Below, in pieces: positions 45,267 to 56,727 of a stretch of 64,000 bases of DNA. Origin of the DNA: Solanum dulcamara. Taxonomy: Eukaryota > Streptophyta > Magnoliopsida > Solanales > Solanaceae. Position 1 is the first letter of the stretch, and each line of letters begins with the position of its first letter. Position numbers and translations under genes: made by a program. The notes below the pieces were generated by a model, which saw only the letters and a list, made by a program, of their open reading frames with translations, had not been told where the DNA came from and did no database searches. The stretch covers positions 70,415,257 to 70,479,256 of the forward strand of contig NC_077238.1 in assembly GCF_947179165.1 (NCBI RefSeq), written 5' to 3'.

Positions 45267-46152
45267 CTAGTGCACAACCCTCAAGTGTTGCTCGTGCTCC
45301 TCCCTACTTCGCGAGTATACCAGTATGTTATCGATGAATACAATCACGAAGGAGCCAAGATAAGGTCTGAATACTCGAGTCATAAGGTCCAAAAAAGCTG
45401 CGGGGGCATTGGTAAGCCCAAAAGACATCACAAGAAACTCATAGTGGCCATAGCAAGTCCAAAAAGCAGTCTTAGGAATGTTGGCTGCTCTAATACGCAA
45501 CTGATGGTAGCCAGACCTTAAGTCAATCTTAGAAAATATGATCGCACCCTGAAGCTGATCGAATAGATCATCGATATGAGGCATGGGGTAATGGTTTTTC
45601 ACCGTTACCTTGTTTAATTAGCTGCCTGTAATCAACACACATCTGCATAGTCCCATCCTTCTTCTTTACAATTAAGATGGGCAAACCCCATGGTGACACA
45701 CTAGGGCGAATAAATCTCTTACCTAGAAGATCCTCAAGCTGCACGCTGAGCTCCTTGAGCTCTGCATGGGCCATACGATAAGGTGGTATAGAAATAGGCT
45801 TAGTTCCCAACTCCAAATCTATGGCAAAGTCAATATCTCTCTCTGGGGGTAGACCAGGTAGGTCAGTAGGGAAGACATCACTATACTCCCTAACTATAGG
45901 AACTGAATCAATAGTAGGGGCCTCGCTGGACACATTACGGACATAATCTAAGTACGCCAAGCACCCGGATACAACTAGCCATTGGGCCCGTATAAAGGAT
46001 ATGATCCCAGTTGGTGAGCGACTATAAAAACCCTGCCACAAGACCAGGGGAATACCAGGCATGGCTAATGTAAAGGTCTTGGCATAACAGTCCAAAACCA
46101 CATGATGAGGGGATAGCCAATCCATGCCCAGAATAACATCGAAGTCCAGCAT
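45267..46152 (-). pseudogene. Reverse transcriptase with protease linker (element 5)
   Basis: Two overlapping frames. 45568-46152 holds the end of protease ([21 protein letters not shown]), the linker [17 protein letters not shown] and RT fingers ([19 protein letters not shown]). 45267-45602 holds the palm ([52 protein letters not shown]). The catalytic box reads FIDN in place of FIDD, so the second aspartate is lost, and a frameshift at about 45600 separates fingers and palm. RT is therefore inactive on two counts. Confidence 0.88.
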
Positions 46153-46440
46153 ATCAAGTAAAATAAGATCTGCTCGAGTCTCATGCCCCTAAATAGTCAC
46201 CGCATAGGATCTACAAACCTGATCCACTACTAAAGAATCCTCTACCGGGGTCGAAACATGTAACGGGACCTCAAGCGACTCATAAGGAATACCCAAACGT
46301 GGATCAAAACATATAGACACATAGGAATACATGGAACCTAGATCAAATAAAGCTGAAGCAGTCTGCTGACAAATAAGGATATTACCTGTGATAACATCAT
46401 CTGATGCCTCAGCCTCTGCCCTCGTCGGAGCAGCATAGAA
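46153..46440 (-). pseudogene. Aspartic protease N-terminal part (element 5)
   Basis: Shows DVITGNILICQQTASALFDLGSMYSYVS, with D-L-G-S at the active-site loop. The family usually has an Asp-x-Gly-Ser/Ala loop here, and Leu is probably a decayed residue. A stop at 46186-46188 separates it from the rest of protease. Confidence 0.75.
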
Positions 46441-47540
46441 GTGGCCCTGTCGGCCTCTCCCATGAACATTCACCCTACCACCTGACCTGCCTCCCCGGGA
46501 ACCCCTAATGCCTGGGTCTTTTATCGCTGCCCCCTTGGGCCTGGCGATGAATAATTTCAATCGTGCGGGCATGATCCACCATATCCAGAAAAGAACAGCC
46601 CACAAAAATAAGGTGTTTGGTCCCCAACCTCAGGTAAGGTCTCAATCCATGCACAAAACATCGTACCTGCTCCTCCTTAGTGGGTAGAATCATAGTGGCA
46701 TATCAGGAAAGCTGATGAAATCTAGCCTCGTACCCTACAATCGTCATGTGGCCCTACTCCAACCAAGTAAACTAATCCTAAAGTTAGTCCTGAACACTCC
46801 TTAGGATGTATCGAGCCAAGTAAGCCTCTAAGAACTGGGCCCATGTCAATGGTGGTGACCCAACTTGTCTGGACTACAAATAAGAGTGCCACCACTATCT
46901 GGCTGCCCCTCTAAGCTGGTGAGCAGTGAAGTCGGCGCCTCTGGACTCCATAAGACTTAAGGAATGGAGCTTCTCTTGACAGGTAGTCAAGAACTCCATG
47001 GCATCCTCGCTAGTGGCTCCAAAAAATATCGGGGGTGACAGCCTCTAAAATACCCCTTACATCTTCTGATCTTTTAATGACATCATACCCTCTAGAATTG
47101 TTGGCGGGGGTGCAACAACTGGTGGAGGCAGTTGAACTTCAGTTGCCGGCTGAACAAGAGGATCCTGCGGTGTTGGTATGCCCGATACTAGGGTCGGGGC
47201 CTATGGTACAACTCCAATAGTCGTGAGGAGCTGCACAATCGCTGCCTGTAGTGCTGGGGTCATAACTGGTGCAGTTGGAGGTTGTGCTGGTGGTGGTGGT
47301 CCCTCTGGCTAAGTAGGAATAGGAGCATCTTGATGCTCCTCTACCAGCTCTGGCTCTATCTTTGGGTCGAGAGGTGGGGATGCTCCCCTACCTATCCCAT
47401 GAGGATGACCTCTAGGCATGCCAGACCTTGGTGCATTATCACGACTGGTGGTACCGCACGTACCAACCATTCCTGCGAAAGACTGGAATAAATGAGATTT
47501 CACAAAATCAATAAGACACAACACTGCATGAAATGACACA
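46441..47540 (-). pseudogene. Gag of element 5, fragmentary
   Basis: Minus-strand pieces are 47309-47539 (N-terminal, Gly/Arg/Pro-rich GMPRGHPHGIGRGASPP), frame-broken sequence at 46700-47300 with gag-like content, and 46505-46693 (EEQVRCFVHGLRPYLRLG, matching the F-x-x-G-L-R segment of gag). A Gly/Arg-rich linker follows (GGRSGGRVNVHGRGRQGHF). No CCHC knuckle is visible in the linker. Multiple stops and frameshifts. Confidence 0.7.
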
Positions 47541-47661
47541 ACATAGAAAATATTCCTAATGACATCATGTAGCCTCCTAAAGATAAGTTACAGACATCTC
47601 CGCACCCATCCGCGAGACTCTACTAGACGTTAGTTCTGTACAAGTGAGACCAATAAACCTG

Positions 47662-47673
47662 GCTCTGATACCA
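47662..47673 (-). promoter_or_regulatory. Primer-binding site of element 5 (initiator tRNA-Met)
   Basis: Exact TGGTATCAGAGC on the minus strand, three bases inside the 5' LTR (47677). Confidence 0.9.
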
Positions 47674-47676
47674 ACT

Positions 47677-48661
47677 TGTCATGACCCAATTCCTTAGGTC
47701 ATGATGGCACCTACAATAACCCTCTAGTAGGTAAGCCAACCAATCAACCCGTAACTTCAAGTAATGGGTTTGAGGGCAGAAACTAAATAAGAGTATCAAA
47801 TTGTAAAAGTAAACAGAATGAATAAGAGGAAGTAAACCAAAACATGTTTTAAATAACTAAAGATCCCTCCTAAAACCTAGAAGTCACAAGTACAGAGCTG
47901 CTACAAAATAAAATACGAGTACAAGTCCCGAAAGTGGACTGAAAATATATATAACAAATGGATAGTCTCAGAAGGCAAAAGATGGGCCATCCATACTGAT
48001 GGAGATAGGAATGATCCAAAAATGCCAAATGGCCCCAAACTCATATCGATTGCCTTGATAGTCATTCCAACAATGCTAATATCCTAATTTGGTCATTCCG
48101 GAGATGATGGAACCATCGGAATTTGAATTTGAGATTTTGTTGACCCAAAACTCAAAAAATCGCAACTAAACCAACTTAGGCCTTCAAAATACCAAAACGG
48201 ACTCGGGACCTCTAAAAATTCAACCAACACTTCTTCTAGACCAAAACCCATCTCCCAAATCCAATGGAGTCATCAAAATTCCATTCCGAGCATCAGAACT
48301 CCAAAAGTTGACTAGAGTCAAACCTTGGCTTAAAGTTCCTCAAATTCTCTACTCAAGGCCTCAAATCTTCGTTACAACTCCAAAACTGATTCCGTAAATT
48401 CTCCAAGCCTATTTCAACATTTTGGAGTTGCTGTAATCAATGGAATTCCATTCCGAGACCCGTAGCTCCAATTGACCCCAAATACCACTTTTTAATACTT
48501 AAAGCTTATGAAACCCAAAATTTCCAAGGACTTAACTTTTCATGGGATTTTCTAAAAATCAACACCCGGTAACAATTAGAAATGACTAGGGGCATCTAAA
48601 GGGAGGGATAAAATGGTTATTTTATAAAAATTCCAAGAAAATGACCTTTAGGGTCATTACA
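47677..48661 (-). repeat. 5' LTR of element 5 with internal deletion (985 bp)
   Basis: Both ends are present (TGTCATGACCC...GGGTCATTACA), but the middle is missing. Plus-reading sequence equivalent to 59280-59632 of the element 6 LTR runs through AAAATGCCAA directly into sequence equivalent to about 62195. Roughly 2.5 kb is deleted at a shared GCCAA/ACCAA. Confidence 0.88.
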
Positions 48662-49500
48662 AAAATAGAGGAATGTATTTTGGTTCCTCCATAAGTTCTA
48701 AATCCTTTCTTGAAACTGTGTTCCATATTTTGCAACACAATTCTTAATCCAATAGCAAGTCTATAATAGACATCTTTGTTATTGAACCTTTGAAATATCT
48801 TTTCTTGAAAATTATTTACAATATTTAAATCATCAGCCTTTTCAATTTGCATAAAATGGTAGGCAGGATATCTTTCTTCTTTGCAGAAATCTGGTCCGGC
48901 AGAAATAAACTTAAGGACCAAAATATCTTTTATAGTAATCGTTGGGTTATTGAGATAACAATCTTTTACTCCGTCTTGTACCTATGACGGTAATCTACTA
49001 ATTTCTGGAAAATTTGGAGAAGTAAGATAAATAGAATTTATCGCTCCAAAATTATACCAGTATCTAATTTCTTGAGGGGATGAATCTTGCAAGTAATTAA
49101 ATCAAGGATATATCCCCGTAAAATCGATGTATCTGTTGGGAGTAATTTTAAGAGAAAATAAATCTCTTATTATCTGTTCTTGATCTCCAATGGCTTGAAG
49201 TAGCTTATCAAATTTTTTTTATATCCCAAAGTAATTCCTTTTTGAGGCAATTGGGGTCTAAGAGATATTTTTTCATATTTATCTTTTTCCTTCGTATTTG
49301 TCAAAGTATTATCATCTTTTTGCGCTTTTATCAAGCTATTAACAATATCATAAAAATAGATGTACTGTCAAATTTTGGACGTTATCTGGGCACATACGCT
49401 GATTAATTTATCAGCAATCAGTTGTTCACAATCGAAATTAGCAATTTCGATAATATCCAAAACTGTTGTTTGAATATCTTTAAATCTTTATCAATATCTT
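48662..49500 (-). pseudogene. Pararetroviral ORF downstream of RNase H (position of transactivator/inclusion protein)
   Basis: Minus-strand reading with several stops. The best open piece (48622-48921) contains ISAGPDFCKEERYPAYHFMQ and GLRIVLQNMEHSFKKGF; further upstream IYPWFNYLQDSSPQEIRYW can be read. It follows RNase H in the viral order, where caulimovirids encode the translational transactivator/inclusion-body protein. Identity is inferred only from position. Element 5 cuts the DNA immediately after it. Confidence 0.5.
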
Positions 49501-50280
49501 GAAGATGTTCTTTAATTCTTTCCATCTATGGTGAGAAAATCTGCTGCAATATTTTTGTCAGTTCGAATAATTTCAATATCAAAAGAGTATTCAGACAAAA
49601 GCATTTGACATCTGATAAATCGTTTGTATTCCGATTTTGACGAAAGATTATTATGAACAAAAGTCTTTACTTGAGTATTATCAGTTCTAAGAGTAAATCG
49701 TTTTGGTAGTAAGAAGTAATATAATTTTTGACAACTTTTTACTACGGCTAACAATTCTTTTTCATTAATATGATATCTAGTTTGTGTATCTGAAAAGGTT
49801 CCGAAACAATATCTGCATAAATTTTCTCCTATCTTAGTTTTATTAAGATCATAATCTATCTTTTTTATTACTCCGCTCTAGCACTGTTTTGAAGCATCTA
49901 TTTCTAAAATTAAATCATCATTATCTTTTGGTAATTGTAATTTTGGTATATTTTTACAAATAGATTTAATACCTTTTACTTTTTTCATTAAGACTTCATT
50001 AAATTCAAAGCTCTTATCTTTTTTTAATAATCCTGAAATGGCCTTCTTAGTTCAGCCAAATTCTAGATATAATTCGAAGCATAGTTAAGTATTCCTAAAA
50101 AGCTTTGTACTTGCTTTTTATCGACTAATTTATCTGAGAAAACAGATATCTTTTCGACGATATGGCTTTGTAATTTTATGCCATTTCCATCAATTATCAT
50201 TCCTAAAAATTCTATCTCATTTTTTAATAAGTTTGCTTTCTTTTTAGAAAGTGTTAATCCATTTTCTAAGCATAAGTTAG
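49501..50280 (-). pseudogene. Endogenous pararetrovirus RNase H region
   Basis: Minus-strand RNase H: LEIDASKQC (catalytic Asp, about 49895-49915), ELLAVVKSCQKLYYFLLPKRF (Glu region) and LRTDNTQVKTFV (third Asp), then the C-terminal YSFDIEIIRTDKNIAADFL (49512-49754). In-frame stops and frame changes occur around 49870 and 50040-50280. Together with the RT upstream it belongs to a Caulimoviridae polymerase. Confidence 0.82.
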
Positions 50281-50963
50281 TAAATTAATTTTAAGTATAT
50301 TAAGTGTTCTTCGAGACTATCGGATAGAACTTAAATATCATCAACGTAAATAAACATATAGTCATAATCTTTAAAGATATTATCCATTTTTCTTTAAAAT
50401 ATCTGTGGGGCATTTTTTAATCCAAATGGCATGACTAACCATTCATATTGCCCTTGAGGGGTAGAAAATACAGTATAATGAATACTATCTTTATTCATTT
50501 TTATTTGCCAAAATCCGCTTTTACAATCAAACTTAAAAAATATCTTTTTGTTAGTAGTTCTATTAATTAGACTTTCTTTATGAGGAAAGAAATATCCATC
50601 AAATATAGTATTATCATTTAATTTTTTATAATTAATAATCATTCTTGGTTTATTTCGTACTATATCTGCATGGTTTCTAACCATGAAGGCTGGTGAACTG
50701 TGAGGGGAGTTACTAGGTCTTATTATTCTAAGACTTAATAATTCCTTAATCTGTTTTTGGAATTCTTCTTGGTCATCGGGGTTGTATCTCATAGGTTTTA
50801 CCCTAATAACTTTATCTTTATCTTTTATTTTTAACTTGGCTTCTATCTTAATTTTATCCCAAAATTCTAAAGGATTTTCTAAAAAATATTGTTCTAGCTT
50901 TTTTTAATCATGTCTAAACTTTCTTCTAATTTATTAAAAGTTATTTGATATTCTAACAAGTTG
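50281..50963 (-). pseudogene. Endogenous pararetrovirus reverse transcriptase
   Basis: Minus-strand RT of caulimovirid type. It begins with a Lys-rich linker, then SPHSSPAFMVRNHAD, KPRMIINYKKLND, FFKFDCKSGFWQIKM (motif A, first catalytic Asp) and FSTPQGQYEWLVMPFGLKNAPQIF (50394-50792). The YVDD catalytic box lies at 50337-50348, after a break at about 50390. The upstream end is truncated at 50963, where MADS array DNA resumes. A stop at about 50904-50906 lies in the linker. The gypsy RTs in this window share the architecture but differ clearly in sequence, supporting a viral origin. Confidence 0.88.
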
Positions 50964-51408
50964 TTAGATGCATTACTAGTTTACACGAGAAAATTTCAAA
51001 AAAACATTTTACCCAATATGTAAATTGGTTTGTTAGATTTTGAAGTGTAAGAGATCATTTTTGAAAATCATACTAACAACAACAATATTTCAATAACAAT
51101 AGTAGTAAGAGCAAAATTAAATATTTCAGTATATAGTAAACATTAAAATAATTGTCCATAGATTTAATAAGTGAATGAAACAACAAAGTTTGAAACAAAT
51201 AATAAAACACGACAAAAGGACACTCAAATGAGGACAAAGGAAAAGTGATAGAGATTGTTCTATGACATAATCTAGAAATGAAAAATATTAAAAGACATAA
51301 ACAATTCCATGGACAACAAGGACATAGAATGCAATACTGATTGACAAGACACACATTGGTCCTTAGAAGTTATGGTGTGATTTGGATCTTATACATTAAC
51401 ATTTTTTT
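50964..51408. repeat. Array unit B, downstream flank of MADS copy 2
   Basis: Resumes at AGATGCATTACTAG, equivalent to 8681 in unit A and 55220 in unit C. AT-rich, non-coding. About 600 bp of the unit between equivalents of 8072 and 8681 are missing relative to where the left half stops (24078). Confidence 0.8.
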
Positions 51409-52304
51409 TAAAATGGGTCATCCAATAAAGTCATTACGTCATCATTCCAATTCAGTAACCCAGATAATGTAGGACTAGGTGTTAAGGCATCGGATTGTTA
51501 TTCATTGATGTTGATACATCAATTGAAGGGATATCCTCTGTTGGGTTATTCATTGACGTTGCTACACCAATTAGAGAGATATTTGTTGAAGGTTCCATTT
51601 GTAGTGTCGTTGGAGAAAACACTGGAGAATACATTGGAGGAGCCATCACTGGTGAAGGAATCGGAGAATCCAGTATTGTTGATGGCGTTAGAGGGGTCGG
51701 TACAGGATTTTCTCTAATAGACATTTGTTGAAGCATTGGAGACAATAATTGTGGACCCACTGGAGGAAACATTTGTGCAAACAACAGAGGAGATGGATCC
51801 CTTAGCCCTCCAGAGTTGGTCCTACCTGTTACCATTGATTCAACAATGGGTTGAGAGGCATTCGATGTACAACCCTCTCCATCAACATTTTTCCTCATTA
51901 ATTCACGAACCTCTTTGAGATTTCTCTTGATCACGCGACTCAGGTCATTCTGATCGTAAGAGTGCATGTTAGTAGAAACCTATTTTCCTTTCTTATTTTT
52001 TGTAGTTGTTCCTCCAACTTCTCGATCCTTTGCTCGGTGAACTCTTCTATTGGCACCATATTTTAGGATTTCTCCAACGTCGGCAACTCCTTAAACTTTG
52101 TAAAAGTGGTGCGTGCAGAATCATTATTTGGAAATATGTATGGTTCATTTCTATAAGGACCATAGACGACAACAGTCACTTCAACATCACAAAGTGTTTG
52201 AGCTCTTCACACTTTTTGAAGAGACCTTTTTGTCTTTTCTGGTATGAGACTTTTCTTTTACTCTCATCTTCAATGAAAGTGAAGTTAACTTTATTTCTTG
52301 GCAT
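51409..52304 (-). pseudogene. Type I (M-gamma) MADS-box gene, copy 2, frameshifted
   Basis: The start at 52304 gives MPRNKVNF, then SYQKRQKGLFKKCEELK. One T is missing in the run at 52196-52200 (GTGTTTGAG against GTGTTTTGAG in the sisters). That shifts the frame inside the MADS domain, with a stop at 52176-52178 after about 42 residues. A 49-bp deletion at about 51981 removes the coiled segment equivalent to RVKKMTNDMYEVL. A 10-bp deletion near 51496 shifts the C-terminus. The middle (51482-51967) remains open for 161 codons with the Met/Pro-rich tail (MAPPMYSPVFSP). Clearly a pseudogene, although its TATA box is intact. Confidence 0.9.
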
Positions 52305-52404
52305 GATTAAAGGGCAGGAGAAATGTGTTTGTTTGGATATGTGGTATCCAATAGCTTTGTTGTAGTAGTAGTTGTTGTGCTTTTTCTTGCCTAGGATTAA
52401 CTCC

Positions 52405-52414
52405 TATTTATATA
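52405..52414 (-). promoter_or_regulatory. TATA box of MADS copy 2
   Basis: Minus-strand TATATAAATA, about 100 bp upstream of 52304, identical to copy 1. Confidence 0.55.
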
Positions 52415-55400
52415 AAAATATTTGCATTCTCTAAATTTTCGAATAGTTTGAATTTGAAATATTTTTCTTGATAGGAAGAACTATTTTGGAAGAACACTAA
52501 CTGAGGGAATCTTAGACATACATCTAGATAAAATCAACTTGAAATATATGTATTTTATGGTTCCAGTCTAGTCTTATGTTGACCAAATTATTAGGAAAAA
52601 TATTAATGATGTTTAATCTATGAAGTCTCCACAAAATATGGTCATCATTTACTCATTTCCTTCATCAGTTTTTTTTTTGAAAAGTATATCTTAATTGAAG
52701 GATGAACAAAAGTAAATATTGAAACAAGGTCATTTTAAATATTGGCTAGGAATTTTGAAATATAAATTTTGACAATATTTGAATATGAGAAAAAATAATC
52801 AATTTTTTAAAAACACAAATACTTTTTAAGTATCAAACGGCGATTTATGTATGATTGTAGGTGTTACAATGTCTGTAGAAGTACATTATTATTTTTATTA
52901 ATTTTGGATAAACCATATTTAGTAAAATGTTTATGTTTCTTTCAAATATATTTGAAACTCAATCTTGTTTAAATATTTTTGTTAATGTCTGATACTCACC
53001 AACCTGTCACTCGATTCACATTATAATATTTCTAAATTAGTTTTGAGACAGATCAATCTGAAATATTTTCACACATCAAAATGATATGTTTACAATAGTG
53101 TAAAAATTAAAAGAAATTTTTTGTTCATTTTAAGAAAAATACTCAAGATTAAGGGAGATTAGTTTCAAAGCGAAGGTGATGTGCCTCCAAATTCTCTTCC
53201 CCTACTCTCTTCCAACTCTCTATCATATGGGCTAATTGCCAAATAAATTGCGTTATAATTTCTCTAGGGATTAACACAATGACCCTGTGACCAACTGAGA
53301 CTATCCCCTAATTGTGAAATAGTGCTTAGATCTAAAAGTGACCCCAACCTAACCTTATGGCCTAGCATGACTCTAAGATATCCAAAACAACAATTGAAGA
53401 TAATTAAATGAGGAAGATCAACTAGAATAGGTCTATTAAACAAAATTAAAATAGAAAACATATTTGATTTAAAGATATGTTGAATCAAACTGACTGTCTA
53501 AAGGCATCTACTAATATGAGTTTCTAGGACAAGCCTCTAGCTAGCTCCGGACGCTAAGAGCTCACTAAATCTCCGAATCCAAGTTTCTCTGTATGAAATA
53601 CAAAAAAACAATAATAACCCTTACTATGATCTGGAGGGTGCAAAAGTCATAGGTCAACTGAGCTCCACAAATAATAAACAATGTAAATATAAGGTAAGTA
53701 CCAAATAAGTAACTACACAAGAGATATAATAAGAAAGAAGAAGCAGTAAGAGTGAAGAAGTAGGATACAAGGAGAAAAGATGTTGAGTCAAAGAACGTAC
53801 CTGAAGACCCAGTCCCAGTAATTCATAAATGACTTGGTGTTGCGAGCTCTAAACGCTGAAAAGATCAAAAAATGGAGGAAATGACCTGGAGGGGTCATTA
53901 AAATATATTGCATTGTTAAACACCGAAACTCAAATTTTGATTTAATAAAGGTGTAGACTATATTTTGTTTTAGAACTGCCGTATTGTAGTCTCTAATCTT
54001 TAAATTTCACGAGCAATATTACAAGAAAGGTGTATACTCCTAAAATTAAAAAAATAAAATGTTGACCTTCTCCTTGCAACCCTAGAGAGATTTTGAAAGA
54101 AATAGTTCCTTATAGAAGCTAATGAAATGTTATATTTAATGAAAATAGATTAATAAATAAACTAAAATTAAATAGAATATGCATTTTCTTCTATTGATCA
54201 TAATTATCAACATTATTTTTTCAGATTATGACTACTTAAGGATATTATTTACTGCTTGTTAGTATGTATATATTATCATGCATAAAAATGATGATAATCA
54301 ACTAAGTTTCTTGGAAAAAAGTTTTCTGTTTTCTTTATCAATAATTCTATCAAGGTGGTGTAGAAAGTATAAAAAATTGGAGAGAAGAATTTATTTGATC
54401 AGGTCAATTAATTTTGTGGCAATTACATTTTTATTAGTCTTAAGTCAAAACTCCTAAAATATTAATGTATTTTACATGAAAGAAATCTAAAAATAAAACA
54501 TAAGAAAATTTTGAAAATTCATTTATTCTGTTGAAATCATAAAAGAGTTATGTCAACAATTTCCTCTATTTAAAGTTACATTGAGGTACAAATTGAAAGA
54601 CGCATCTTTTAAGGCCATGCAAAAGTTTGATGCGATGAAATTTTTGGGATGCCCTTAGATGTTTTGGGCCATCACTATGTACATTATTATATATTAACAA
54701 TTTTATAAGCTTCTCCGACATACTTTTGATAACCTTAGGGTATTTGTAAATCTATGTTTTAATATTAAATTTTAAGTATTATTAATTTCGTAGTTCAAAT
54801 TTTACTTAGTAATATGTTATCAACTCCCCCACCTTAATTTTTGGTTTCTTAATCTGAATATTTGTGTCTTCCAATGTAGAAGTAAACATAAAATTCGATT
54901 TCTAATGCAAGGGATAAATTGATTTTGTCCAATAAACTTCAAACATGGGACGAATTTCTCGACTTCATAAAGGGAGAAAACAATTAGATAAATAAAAAGA
55001 AAAATATAAACATAATGATAAGTTATTAATTTTAAGTTTTTGGAGTGCAAACATCACTTCTATACAAGTACGTTAAAACAGAACAGTTGAAGTTTTTAAC
55101 ATACAAAAGCCAAGAAAGTAATAAATATTGCATTATTACCATATTTTAAAAAAATATGTTAATATTAAATAAGTTTTCTTGATAATATTTTCTTATTCTT
55201 TGATTCAATTTTAATTTTAGATGCATTACTAGTTTACTCTAGAAAGTTTCAAAATAAAAATTTACCCAATATGTAAATTGGTTTGTTAGATTTTGAAGTG
55301 TAAGAGATCATTTTTGAAAATCATACTAACAAAAACAATATTTCAATAACAATAGTAGTAAGAGCAAAATTAAATATTTCAGTATGTAGTAAACATTAAA

Positions 55401-55639
55401 ATAATTGTCCATAGATTTAATAAATGAATGAAACAACAAAGTTTGAAACAAATAATAAAACACGACAAAAGGACACTCAAATGAGGACAAAGGAAAAGTG
55501 ATAGAGATTGTTCTATGACACAATCTAGAAATGAAAAATATTAAAATACATAAACAATTCAATGGACAACATGGACATAGAAAACAATACTAATTGACAA
55601 GAAACACATTGGTCCTTAGAAGTTATGGTGTGATTTGGA
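52415..55639. repeat. Array spacer between MADS copies 2 and 3
   Basis: Upstream flank of copy 2, then unit C spacer. At about 53169 a deletion of roughly 690 bp is visible against 57476-58165 (AGTTTCAAA joined to GCGAAGGTGATG), removing the block with the unrecognised frame. No gene recognised. Confidence 0.75.
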
Positions 55640-56617
55640 TCATGTAGAATAACATTTTTTAAAAAATAGGTCGTCCAGTAAAGTCATTACGTCATCATTC
55701 CAATTCAGTAACCCAGATAATGTAGGACTAGGTGATAAGGCACCGGAGTTATTCGAATTGTTATTCATTGACGTTGATACCTCAATTGAAGGGATATCCT
55801 CTGTCGGGTTATTCATTGACGTGGCTACACCATTTGGAGGGATATCTGTTGAAGGTTCCATTAGTTGTGTCATTGGAGGAAACACCGGAGAATACATTGG
55901 AGGAGCCATCACTAGTGAAGCAATCGGAGAATCCAGTATTGTCGACGGCGTTAGAGGGGTCGGTCCAGGATTTTCTCTAATAGCCATTTGTTGAAGCATT
56001 GGAGACAATAATTATGGACCCACTGGAGGAAACATTTGTGCAAACAATAGAGGAGATGGATCCCTTGGCCCTCCAGAGTTGGTCCTACCAGTTACCATTG
56101 ATTCAACAATGGGTTGAGAGGCATTCGATGTACAACCCTCTCCATCAACATTTTTCCTCATTAATTCACGAACCTCTTTGAGATTTCTCTTGATCACGCA
56201 ACTCAGGTCATTCTGATCGTAAGGGTGCATGTCAGAAGAAACCTTTTTTTCCCTTAACACCTCATACATATCATTTGTCATTTTCTTGACCCTATTTTCC
56301 ATTCTTATTTTTTGTAGTTGTTCCTCCAACTTCTCGATCCTTTGCTCGGTCAACTCTTCAATTGTCACCATATTTTTGGATTTCTCCAATGTAGACAACT
56401 CCTTAAACTTTATAAAAGTGGTGCGTGCAGCGTCATTATTTGGAAATATGTATGGTTCATTTCTATAAGGACCATAGACAACAACAGCCACTTCAACATC
56501 ACAAAGTGTTTTGAGCTCTTCACACTTTTTGAAGAGACCTTTTTGTCTTTTCTGGTATGAGACTTTTCTTTTACTCTCATCTTCAAAGAAAGTGAAGTTA
56601 ACTTTGTTTCTTGGCAT
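55640..56617 (-). pseudogene. Type I (M-gamma) MADS-box gene, copy 3, premature stop
   Basis: Best preserved copy. The start at 56617 gives MPRNKVNFTFFEDESKRK, an intact MADS domain (1-60: SYQKRQKGLFKKCEELKTLCDVEVAVVVYGPYRN), IFPNNDAARTTFIKFKEL, then a coiled region (about 85-125: IEELTEQRIEKLEEQLQKIR). The conserved HPYDQNDLSCVIKRNLKEVRELMRK follows. Codon 202 is TAA (56012-56014) where copy 2 has CAA; the same frame continues open to 55640. Without the stop it would be 325 residues, so the likely product is 201 residues lacking the Met/Pro-rich tail. Because the MADS and coiled regions survive, residual DNA binding or dimerisation is possible. Its TATA equivalent is altered. Confidence 0.88.
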
Positions 56618-56717
56618 GATTAAAGGGCAGGAGAAATGTGTTTGTTTGGATATGTGGTATCCAATAGCTTTGTTGTTGTAGTAGTAGTTGTGCTTTTTCT
56701 TTCCTAGGATTAACTCC

Positions 56718-56727
56718 TATTTACATA
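56718..56727 (-). promoter_or_regulatory. Altered TATA box of MADS copy 3
   Basis: Reads TATGTAAATA on the minus strand, where copies 1 and 2 have TATATAAATA, at the same distance from the start codon. The change may weaken the promoter. Confidence 0.45.

Larger units (their letters stand above)
37622..48661 (-). mobile_element. Ty3/gypsy retrotransposon (element 5), with a nested solo LTR
   Basis: Minus-strand element, with 5' LTR 47677-48661, primer-binding site 47662-47673, gag, protease, RT, RNase H and integrase down to about 39790, then the 3' LTR 37622-39790. A 3136-bp solo LTR (40492-43627) lies in the integrase. Both LTRs are incomplete: the 5' one has a 2.5-kb internal deletion, and the 3' one lacks its distal 1.35 kb. 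Right and left flanks are pararetroviral and appear to be two parts of one viral copy, so the element inserted into it. Same family as element 6. Confidence 0.9.

Noticed and set aside
24079..50963. Interpretation of the 27-kb block as a single giant element
   Set aside because: It contains LTRs of several families in both orientations plus viral DNA and has no common pair of ends; nested insertions and deletions explain it better.
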